Assembly (NCBI GenBank): GCA_000759655.1
Contig: KN173864.1
Location: 1 to 6,258, forward strand
Reading direction: 5' to 3'
Source of the DNA: Acidicaldus organivorans
GTDB taxonomy: Bacteria > Pseudomonadota > Alphaproteobacteria > Acetobacterales > Acetobacteraceae
Length of the DNA stretch: 6,258 nucleotides
Under the pieces are notes generated by a model. It did not search any database and was not told the DNA's origin. It saw only the letters and a program-made list of their open reading frames with translations. A program made the translations under genes and the position numbers. Positions 1 to 5,300 of this stretch are shown here, piece by piece. The stretch's first letter is position 1. Each line of letters opens with the position of its first letter.

Positions 1-2
1 TC

Positions 3-836
3 CTGCTCGCCGCCTCGGCCGGTCTTGGCCTCGCCCTCGCGCTTGCCGGACTTGCCTCCCTCCCCGCTTCCCCGAGCCTGCTCGCCGCCCACGCCACGGC
101 CGGCCTTGGCGGCTGGTTCAGCCTCACCGCCATCGGCGCCTCCTACGAGCTCTTCCCGATGTTCATGCTTGCTCCCCATGAGCGGGGCGCGCGCGGGGAG
201 GCGATCTTCCTTCTCACCACGGGCGGGCTCGCCGTCTCACTCGCAGGCTTTCTCGCCGGGGCTGGCGCCCTCACGCGCGCCGGGCTGTTTGTAGGGGGAG
301 GCGGGATCCTGCTTTATCTCATCGACATCGCCGCCCTCTACCGGGCCCGCCAGCGCCGCGCCATCGAGCTTCACGATCAGGTGGCAATCGGGGCATTCCT
401 CGCCCTTGCGCTCCTCCTGCCCCTGACCGCGCGCGCCCTCTCGGCGCCGGGCGAGGGGGCGTCTGCCCGCCTCTTCCTCCTCGCCGTCCTCGGCTGGCTC
501 GGCGGGCTTGGCCTCTCCCAGCTCTACAAGATCGTCGCTTTCCTCTCCTGGATCGCCCATTGGGCGCCGCGGCTCGGCCAGGCCCCCGTGCCGCGGGTGC
601 AGGATCTCGTCGATGAGCGTCGCGCCCGCCCCCTCTTCTTCCTCTATTTCGGCGCCGTCGCCGCGGCGGTGCTGGCCGCAGGCCACCCGCCCCTCTTGCG
701 CCTGGCGCTCGCCCTCCTGCTCGCAGCCGTCCTCCTCCTCGCCGAGGAATACCGCCGCGCCTGGACCGGGCATTACGTGGCCCAACGCACCTCCTCTCCC
801 TTTTCTCCCCTGACCCAGCAAGGAGATCTGCGATGA
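3..836 (+). CDS. Polytopic membrane protein, heme-copper-oxidase subunit I-like (5' partial)
   Basis: The reading frame is open from the window edge, so the N-terminus is missing; 277 residues are visible. The internal ATG at 159 is not the true start, because the frame upstream of it encodes an obvious membrane segment with good codon use. Many hydrophobic Leu/Ala-rich stretches alternate with short polar loops, giving about six or seven membrane helices in this part. Near the beginning, a helix containing HATAGLGGWFSLTAIG is followed by YELFPMF and a second His (visible residues 30 and 59). Buried His residues followed by a GW and a Y-x-L-x-PMF motif recall proteins distantly related to heme-copper oxidase or NO-reductase subunit I. 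A later stretch, LYKIVAFLSWIAHWAPRLG then PVPRVQDLVDE, also looks like a conserved loop of that family. The family call is from memory of such motifs; heme binding is inferred, not shown. Its stop overlaps the next start (ATGA), so it is translationally coupled to the DUF2249 gene. Confidence 0.6.
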   Translation: MLAASAGLGLALALAGLASLPASPSLLAAHATAGLGGWFSLTAIGASYELFPMFMLAPHERGARGEAIFLLTTGGLAVSLAGFLAGAGALTRAGLFVGGGGILLYLIDIAALYRARQRRAIELHDQVAIGAFLALALLLPLTARALSAPGEGASARLFLLAVLGWLGGLGLSQLYKIVAFLSWIAHWAPRLGQAPVPRVQDLVDERRARPLFFLYFGAVAAAVLAAGHPPLLRLALALLLAAVLLLAEEYRRAWTGHYVAQRTSSPFSPLTQQGDLR

Positions 837-1435
837 CCCTGCCAGAAAACCCCCTCTCCCCGCTCACCCTCGACGTCCGCCCCATTTTGCAGGCGGGCCA
901 GGACCCGTTCCGCGACATCATGCAGGCAGTGTCCCGGCTGGCCCCCGGCCAAGCCTTCCGCCTCCTCGTCCCCTTCGAGCCGGTGCCGCTCTACAACGTC
1001 CTCGGCCGCAAGGGGTTCACCCCGCGCGCCACGCGCCACGCCGCCGGGGAGTGGGAGATTCTGTTCCTACCTCCCGGCGCTGGAGTTGAAGGGGCGGGAA
1101 ATGACGGGGGAGGAGATGAGACGGCCGCCGCGACGGAGACCAGACCCGTGGACGCCAAAGCAGAGGAGACCAAAGCGGGGGAGGCTGGAGCAGCGGAGAC
1201 CGCCTGGCCCGCGCCGTCCCTCTCCCTCGACAATCGTGGCCTCGCCCCGCCCGAACCGATGATCCGCATCCTGAGCGCCCTCGATCGCCTTACTCCCGGC
1301 GCGGTGCTCGAAGCATGGAACGACCGCGAGCCGCTTTTCCTCTACCCCGAGCTCGAAAAACGCGGAGCGCGCATCGCGGTGCGCCATGAAGCGGGCGGCG
1401 TCCATCTCCTCATCCGCAAGGGAGGCGTGGCATGA
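833..1435 (+). CDS. Tandem DUF2249 (TusA-like fold) protein
   Basis: A 200-residue cytoplasmic protein with two DUF2249 domains, at about residues 11-79 (LDVRPILQAGQDPF...) and 129-196 (LDNRGLAPPEPMIRIL...). They are joined by a 45-residue low-complexity Ala/Glu/Thr/Gly linker. DUF2249 belongs to the TusA/SirA-like fold group, whose sulfur carriers have a signature ending in Cys-Pro-x-Pro. Here the second domain reads GLAPPEPM, with Pro where the TusA Cys would be, and the whole protein contains no cysteine, so it cannot act as a persulfide carrier. The biochemical role of DUF2249 proteins is not established; they are often encoded beside respiratory or nitrogen-oxide genes. The start is supported by AGGAGA at 821-826, seven bases upstream of ATG, and by ATGA overlap with the preceding gene. 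The 3' end overlaps the DUF59 gene in the same way. Confidence 0.8.
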   Translation: MTLPENPLSPLTLDVRPILQAGQDPFRDIMQAVSRLAPGQAFRLLVPFEPVPLYNVLGRKGFTPRATRHAAGEWEILFLPPGAGVEGAGNDGGGDETAAATETRPVDAKAEETKAGEAGAAETAWPAPSLSLDNRGLAPPEPMIRILSALDRLTPGAVLEAWNDREPLFLYPELEKRGARIAVRHEAGGVHLLIRKGGVA

Positions 1436-1746
1436 GCGAGACAGCGCTCAATGAAGAGGCGGTCCGCGCCGCACTTTCCGAGGTGATCGACCCCGAGCTC
1501 GGCTACAACATCGTCGATCTCGGCCTCGTCTATCACATCGGCGTGGCCGACGGCATGATCGAAGTCGAAATGACCATGACCACGCCCGGCTGCCCGGCGC
1601 AGGATTTCATCGTCACTGGCGTAGAGCGCAGGCTTTCCCTCCTGCCCGGCGTGAAAGGTATCTTCGTCGATCTGGTCTGGACCCCGCCCTGGTCGCCCGC
1701 CCGCATGTCGGACCGCGCCAAGGCCCATTTCCGAATCCGGGAATGA
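1432..1746 (+). CDS. MIP18/DUF59 family metal-sulfur cluster assembly protein (SufT/PaaD-like)
   Basis: A 104-residue single-domain protein of the usual size for stand-alone DUF59 proteins. Visible family features are IDPELGYNIVDLGLVY (residues 19-34), the TMTTPGCPAQD block with the single cysteine Cys54, a GV-KGIFVDLVW strand, and WTPPW at 83-87. Members of this family (SufT, PaaD, eukaryotic CIA2/MIP18) help deliver Fe-S clusters to client enzymes, and the conserved Cys is important for function. The specific client cannot be read from the sequence. Because the gene is coupled to the membrane protein and the Cys-free DUF2249 protein, the client may be a respiratory enzyme encoded nearby (inference). 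The ribosome binding site AAGGGAGG at 1418-1425 lies six bases before ATG, and the start overlaps the upstream stop (ATGA). Confidence 0.88.
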   Translation: MSETALNEEAVRAALSEVIDPELGYNIVDLGLVYHIGVADGMIEVEMTMTTPGCPAQDFIVTGVERRLSLLPGVKGIFVDLVWTPPWSPARMSDRAKAHFRIRE

Positions 1747-1856
1747 AAGGGCGTACTCCCTCGGAAAATAGGGCCGATCGTCACTGGGGCACAATCAATG
1801 ACGGGAAAGAGTGTGCGCGCTCACGGCAGGGCGAGGCCCCGAAGAGATCAGGGAAA

Positions 1857-1870
1857 TTGACCGAGATCAA
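1857..1870. promoter_or_regulatory. FNR/NnrR/Dnr-type operator candidate
   Basis: The sequence TTGAC-CGAG-ATCAA lies in the intergenic gap and differs from the CRP/FNR-superfamily consensus TTGAT-N4-ATCAA at one of ten specified positions. Proteins of this type (FNR, FixK, Dnr, NnrR) control anaerobic and nitrogen-oxide genes. Its centre is about 150 bases upstream of the predicted start of the next operon, too far for a classic -41.5 activator of that promoter. It could serve an unseen closer promoter or be fortuitous. No matching -10 was found about 30 bases downstream of its centre. Confidence 0.35.
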
Positions 1871-1945
1871 AAAATGAGGCGCAACCGAAGAAGATCGATG
1901 AAGGAAGACATCGACGAAAACCGTGCGCAACGAGCCTTTCCTCCT

Positions 1946-1973
1946 GAGCCCCGGGGGGGCCTCTTTCCCTCTT
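1946..1973 (+). terminator. Weak intrinsic terminator-like hairpin
   Basis: GAGCCCC pairs with GGGG-C-CTC as a seven-pair stem with one bulged C and a short GGG loop. It is followed by a pyrimidine-rich TTTCCCTCTT rather than a true T-run. It lies about 200 bases after the DUF59 stop and immediately before the promoter at 1979, where a boundary between two transcription units would be expected. The tail is poor, so this is only a candidate. Confidence 0.25.
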
Positions 1974-1978
1974 CTCCA

Positions 1979-2006
1979 TTGACGGAAACGGCCTCTGCGC
2001 TAAAAT
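1979..2006 (+). promoter_or_regulatory. Sigma70-type promoter for the DUF2946-porin-copCD operon
   Basis: TTGACG (1979-1984, one mismatch to TTGACA) and TAAAAT (2001-2006, one mismatch to TATAAT) are separated by 16 bases, inside an otherwise GC-rich region. A start point six to eight bases after the -10 would fall at about 2012-2014, at the ATG of the next gene. The mRNA would then be leaderless or nearly so. This agrees with the lack of any Shine-Dalgarno sequence before that ATG. Confidence 0.55.
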
Positions 2007-2013
2007 TCCCGTC

Positions 2014-2385
2014 ATGAACTGGCGGCAACGCATCCGGGAGTGGGGGATCACGCTCGCGCTCTTTGCGCTCGGCGTGCAACTCTCCGTGGCTGCGGCGCTC
2101 GCCGTTCCCGCCGGGCCGGAAGCGGCGCTCGGACGTTTCTTCGCCGCGGCGATCTGTCACCAGAACGGTCCGGAGGGCGGGGCAGGCTCCCACCAGCATG
2201 ATTGCGCGCTTTGCCCGCTTTGCCATGTGGTGAGCGCGGCTGAGCATGCCCTGCCTGCATCCGCCCCTGCCCTTCCCCTGCCCCGGCTCGCGGCGGGGAT
2301 CACCGTCTCCCTCCCCGCCATTCGCGCCCCGCCCGCGCCTTCCCTCTCTCCGTTCCAGGCCCGCGCTCCGCCTCTCGCCGTGTGA
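2014..2385 (+). CDS. DUF2946-like small Cys/His-rich membrane or exported protein
   Basis: A 123-residue protein with a short basic N-terminus (MNWRQRIREW) and one hydrophobic segment at about residues 11-32, which is either a signal peptide or a membrane anchor. A metal-binding-like cluster follows: Cys48-His49, then His60, His62, Cys64, Cys67, Cys70 and His71 (SHQHDCALCPLCH). The C-terminal third is Pro/Ala-rich and ends in ARAPPLAV. Length, CxxCPxC-type core and R-A-P-P tail match DUF2946 proteins, which are often encoded next to copper or zinc uptake genes; their function is not established. Metal binding in the periplasm is inferred from the Cys/His cluster and the copC/copD neighbours. 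The start is placed by the promoter geometry, since there is no ribosome binding site and no other nearby in-frame ATG. It heads the operon, 51 bases before the porin gene. Confidence 0.72.
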   Translation: MNWRQRIREWGITLALFALGVQLSVAAALAVPAGPEAALGRFFAAAICHQNGPEGGAGSHQHDCALCPLCHVVSAAEHALPASAPALPLPRLAAGITVSLPAIRAPPAPSLSPFQARAPPLAV

Positions 2386-2436
2386 TCCGTTCCGTTACCG
2401 TAACTGGACCACGATCACAGACGAGAGGTTTTTTCG

Positions 2437-3888
2437 ATGCGTTTTTACCAGCCTTCCGCGCCTCTGCGCGGAAAGGGAAGAGGGGGGTTGCGCGCTTTGA
2501 CACTCGCGCTCGCCCTCGCCTCTCTCCACGCCCTCCCCAGCCGCGCCGAGGACGTCCAAGCCGCCCCGGCCGCTCCGTCCGCCGAAGCGGCCAATTCCGG
2601 TAACACCGCCTGGACGTCGGGCTACCTCTTCGACTTCAGCACCTTCGGTGAAGAAAGCGGGCTTGCCCAGCGCATGGCCGATGCCGGCCTCTACCTCAAC
2701 GGAGGCGAGACCGGCATCCTCGCCGGAACGGTCGGCGGCGGGGAGGGCCGCGGCGCCGTCTTCGACAACGATTTCCTGCTCGAGGTCGATCTCGATCTCA
2801 ACCGGATCCTCGGCATTCCCGGTGCGGCGATGCACATCGCGATCGACGACCGGGTGGGAGGCAATCTCGCCAAGTTCACCGGCGATACACTGATCGTGCC
2901 GCAGACGTTCGGCCCCAACGAGGTGCTGCAATTCCAGGAGCTCGACTGGGACCAGTCACTCTTCGATGGCCACGTGCTGCTCCTGATCGGGCGCCAGTCG
3001 CCGGTGATGGATTATGATGCGCTCCCGGTCGGCTGCAATTTCGTCTTCACCAACAACTGCGCCAACCCTACCCCATTCGCCAGCATGAACGATGGCCCGC
3101 CGATCGCGCCCGCCTCGACCTATGGCGCGCGGATGTCCATCCACCCGACCGAGGCCACCTATCTCCGCTTCGGCGTTTACGAGGACAACCCCAACGCCGA
3201 AAGCCAGCTCTCCAATCTCGGCGACAATTGGGGCTTCCGCTACGCGACCGGCGCCTTCGTTCCCGTCGAGCTCGGCTACAAGACCGGTTTCGTGAGCGAT
3301 CCCTATCCGCGCCTCTACGCGGTGGGCTTCTTCCACGATTCAAGCCCCTTCCCCGACCCGCTGCTGACCACGGCTCAAGGCACCCCCGTGCTCGATCAGG
3401 GGCGGAATTGGGTCTATGCGCTCGTCCAGCAGATGATCTGGCGGCCCGATCTCTCCGAGACGCGGCGCGGGCTCATCCTGTTCGGCGACGTCATGTTCGG
3501 CTCAGGCGAGGCGCAGATCCACGATTTCTACCAGGGCGGATTTTCCTGGCAGGGACCGCTTGCCTCCCATCCCCATGATTCGCTCAACTTTCTCGTCCAG
3601 TACCAGGTGCTCGACCAGCGCCTCGCCTACGCCGAAACGCTCGCGGCCAACCAGGCAGGCGTTCCGGGACGCGTCACTCCCGGCGAGACCGATCTCGAAC
3701 TCAACTATCTCTGGCAGGCAGGCGCCGGCGTCTCCTTCCAGCCCTTCGTCGAATACATGATCCATCCGGATCAGATCGGCTTTGCCGTGCCCAGTCCGCG
3801 CCTTCCTTCGGCGCTCACTCTCGGCACCGAAATCGCCATCGCGCTGCCCGACTCGCTCGGCCTTCCCGTCTTCACCCGTCAGAACTGA
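2437..3888 (+). CDS. OprB-family outer-membrane porin
   Basis: A 483-residue protein with a signal peptide: basic region, hydrophobic stretch LRALTLALALASLHAL, and likely cleavage after SRA at residue 37. The mature part is rich in alternating hydrophobic/polar strands and aromatic residues, as in a beta-barrel. It begins with an N-terminal OprB-like block (GLAQRMADAGLYLNGGETG) and continues with LLLIGRQSP, YGARMSIHPTEATYLRFGVYEDNP, and paired strands such as LNFLVQYQVLDQRLAY. Length fits carbohydrate-selective OprB porins (about 400-500 residues). Only two cysteines are present in the mature protein, Cys200 and Cys208 (GCNFVFTNNCANP), a possible loop disulfide. The last Phe is followed by four residues (TRQN), whereas many barrels end in an aromatic residue. 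GAGAGG-like sequence at 2423-2428 lies eight bases before ATG. Sitting between DUF2946 and copC, it may serve copper entry rather than sugar uptake (inference). Confidence 0.82.
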   Translation: MRFYQPSAPLRGKGRGGLRALTLALALASLHALPSRAEDVQAAPAAPSAEAANSGNTAWTSGYLFDFSTFGEESGLAQRMADAGLYLNGGETGILAGTVGGGEGRGAVFDNDFLLEVDLDLNRILGIPGAAMHIAIDDRVGGNLAKFTGDTLIVPQTFGPNEVLQFQELDWDQSLFDGHVLLLIGRQSPVMDYDALPVGCNFVFTNNCANPTPFASMNDGPPIAPASTYGARMSIHPTEATYLRFGVYEDNPNAESQLSNLGDNWGFRYATGAFVPVELGYKTGFVSDPYPRLYAVGFFHDSSPFPDPLLTTAQGTPVLDQGRNWVYALVQQMIWRPDLSETRRGLILFGDVMFGSGEAQIHDFYQGGFSWQGPLASHPHDSLNFLVQYQVLDQRLAYAETLAANQAGVPGRVTPGETDLELNYLWQAGAGVSFQPFVEYMIHPDQIGFAVPSPRLPSALTLGTEIAIALPDSLGLPVFTRQN

Positions 3889-3923
3889 TCCCGAAACGAC
3901 TGACCTCAACGAGGAGAACCCTC

Positions 3924-4304
3924 ATGCCCCGTCTTCGTCTGCTTTTCCCCGCCTCCGTCGCCGTGCTTGGCCTCGGTCTCGCTTTGGCCACGCCCGCACG
4001 CGCGCATGCCTATCTGCAATACGCCGACCCGGCGAAAGACGCCGTGGTGAAAGAGGCCCCGGCCAAGGTCACCCTTGACTTCACCGAAGAGGTCGCCCCC
4101 CGCTTCACCCGCATCGAGGTGTTCGACGCGGCGGGCAAGGAGGTCGATCGCGGTGACTCCCATCCCGAAGGCAAGGGGGGCCGACGCATGGCCGTGAGCC
4201 TCCCCCCGCTCGCTCCCGGCAAATACGAGGTGCGCTGGCAGGCGGTCTCCGCCGATGACGGCCATCATACGTCGGGGCGGTTCTTCTTCACCGTCGCGCC
4301 GTGA
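3924..4304 (+). CDS. copC: Periplasmic copper-binding protein CopC (YobA family)
   Basis: A 126-residue precursor with a clear signal peptide ending ARA at residue 27, so the mature protein begins His28-Ala-Tyr, as CopC proteins do. The beta-sandwich motifs PAKVTLDFTEEV, RIEVFDAAGKEV, LAPGKYEVRWQAVSADDGHHTSG and RFFFTV are all present. In CopC, Cu(II) is held by the N-terminal His together with Asp and His of a D-x-H motif; here these map to His28, Asp112 and His114. There is no Met-rich stretch (the mature protein has one Met), so a separate Cu(I) site is absent and this is probably a Cu(II)-only type. It would bind copper in the periplasm and pass it to CopD. GAGGAG at 3911-3916 lies seven bases before ATG. 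It follows the porin by 35 bases, and its TGA overlaps the GTG start of copD. Confidence 0.93.
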   Translation: MPRLRLLFPASVAVLGLGLALATPARAHAYLQYADPAKDAVVKEAPAKVTLDFTEEVAPRFTRIEVFDAAGKEVDRGDSHPEGKGGRRMAVSLPPLAPGKYEVRWQAVSADDGHHTSGRFFFTVAP

Positions 4305-4756
4305 CCGGTCTCGATCCCGCCGCGCTGCCCCCCGCCCTCATGGCGGGGGGTGAGGCGCTCGGCGCGGCCGCAGCGCTCGGCGCGCTCGCCTTCCCGCGCC
4401 TCGGGGGACGGATCGCCATGGGGCGGAAAGCGCTCGCCGCAGGCGGCCTCATCGTGCACATCGCCGCGGGCCTCGGGCGGCTCTGGCTCACCCTGGCCGC
4501 GGCCGAAGCCGAGCCCGCCCCCCTCTCGGCCTGGCTCGCCGATCTCGGTTTTCTCTTGTTGCACACCCGGTTCGGCGGGTGGCTCGGTGCCGATCTCGGA
4601 GCAAGCCTCGCCGCGCTCGCCGCGCTCCGCCTCGCCCGTCCAGAGGCGGGCCTCGTCTTCGCGCTCGCCGCCACCCTCGCCCTTTCCTTCACCGGCCATG
4701 CCGCGGCCCTGCCGGGCGGAGCCTCGCTCGCCGGCGCGCTCGCCGCCTTCGCCCAC

Positions 4757-4934
4757 ATCACCGGCGCCGGTCTCTGGCTCGGCGAGCTTCCCCTCCTCGT
4801 CCTCCTCCTCCGCGAAGAGGGTGTGGCGAGCGCGCCGGTGATCCGCACCTTCTCGCGCCGAGCGCCTCACCCTCTTCGCGGAGGAGGAGGACGAGGAGGG
4901 GAAGCTCGCCGAGCCAGAGACCGGCGCCGGTGAT
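4757..4934. repeat. Perfect 67-bp inverted repeat with 44-bp spacer inside copD
   Basis: The left arm 4757-4823 and right arm 4868-4934 are exact reverse complements over 67 bases, checked base by base. Flanking pairs 4824/4867 and 4756/4935 do not match. The left arm is the native copD sequence coding ITGAGLWLGELPLLVLLLREEG; the right arm is its inverted copy and is out of place in the gene. As RNA or single-stranded DNA it would form a very stable hairpin. Confidence 0.95.
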
Positions 4935-4952
4935 CCGCACCTTCTCGCGCCG
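4832..4952. repeat. 29-bp direct repeat bounding the copD insertion
   Basis: Copies at 4832-4860 and 4924-4952 are identical over 29 bases with a 92-base period. Both encode APVIRTFSRR, the first in the upstream copD frame and the second in the downstream copD frame. The second copy overlaps the right arm of the inverted repeat by 11 bases. Slippage or recombination between the copies would remove 92 bases and restore copD. Confidence 0.95.
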
Positions 4953-5300
4953 CGCCCTCCTCATGGTGGGGGTGATCGCCCTCTCCGGGGCCGGTCTCGG
5001 GGCGCGGCTCGCCGGGCTTGGCCCCGCGCTCTGGCTTACTCCCTACGGGCGGCTGATCCTCGCCAAAAGCGCGATCTTCGCCACTCTGCTTGGCCTCGCG
5101 GCGCAAAACCGCCTCGTCCTCCTCCCTCGCCTCGCCGCAGGCGAGAGGAAAGCGGCGGCGCGGCTCGTCCGGAACGTGCGACTCGCGGTGGCGCTCGGCA
5201 TCCTGCTGCTCTTGCTCGCGGGCTGGCTTGCCACCACCGGCCCCGCCGCGGCCGGAGCGGCAAGCTGAGCGAGGGGGCGCTCGCCGCGGGCCTCGAGCGT

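Larger units (their letters stand above)
4301..5268 (+). pseudogene. copD: Copper-transport membrane protein CopD, frameshifted by a 92-bp internal insertion
   Basis: The first frame starts at GTG 4301 (GTGA overlap with copC) and encodes 185 or so CopD-like residues: several hydrophobic helices, TGHAAALPGG at 131-140, and AHITGAGLWLGELPLL at 151-166 with His152. It then runs out of frame into an Arg-rich tail and stops at 4933. The family C-terminus resumes in another frame: APVIRTFSRRALLMVG, then LTPYGRLILAKSAIFATLLGLAAQNRLVLLPRL, which is typical of CopD, to the stop at 5266-5268. Deleting exactly one 92-bp unit (for example 4861-4952) joins the parts as EEGVASAPVIRTFSRRALL and gives a 291-residue protein of usual length. 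As it stands the gene is split. The TGA at 4931-4933 overlaps a GTG (4930-4932) in the downstream frame, and an ATG lies at 4963, so the C-terminal half could be separately translated. CopD normally brings CopC-bound copper across the inner membrane. A sequencing, amplification or assembly error is the main alternative. Confidence 0.85.

Noticed and set aside
237..921. Long minus-strand open frames opposite the membrane protein and elsewhere
   Set aside because: Antisense frames stay open because of high third-position GC on the coding strand; they are Arg/Gly-rich with no recognisable domains.
1747..1770. AGGG...CCCT dyad just after the DUF59 stop as a terminator
   Set aside because: Only four paired bases and no T-run; too weak to call.
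1811..2017. 68-codon plus-strand frame, or its 39-codon ATG version from 1898, ending with an ATGA overlap with the DUF2946 start
   Set aside because: It lies in a region of lower GC with a promoter and hairpin inside it. Residue composition is not protein-like, there is only a weak GAAGAAG before the ATG, and no family is recognisable. The ATGA overlap is probably chance.
2394..2404. 11-base dyad GTTACCGTAAC upstream of the porin gene, possible metal-regulator operator
   Set aside because: Arms of five bases recur by chance several times in a window of this size; it has no wider symmetry and does not match a known Zur or copper-regulator consensus.
4824..4867. Invertible-promoter or recombinase-type switch between the 67-bp arms
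   Set aside because: Inverting the 44-base spacer leaves the 92-base frame error in place, the arms are native coding sequence, and no recombinase gene is in the window. Deletion between the direct repeats is the more sensible reversal.
4758..4964. Minus-strand frame with a CopD-like stretch ITGAGLWLGELPLL
   Set aside because: It is simply the inverted copy of copD read from the other strand; there is no independent start signal or family extension.
5269..5299. Short GC-rich dyads between the convergent copD and nadC stops
   Set aside because: Two overlapping 5-6 bp stems (GCGAG/CTCGC and CGCTCG/CGAGCG) with no T-run on either strand; not enough to call a terminator in GC-rich DNA.
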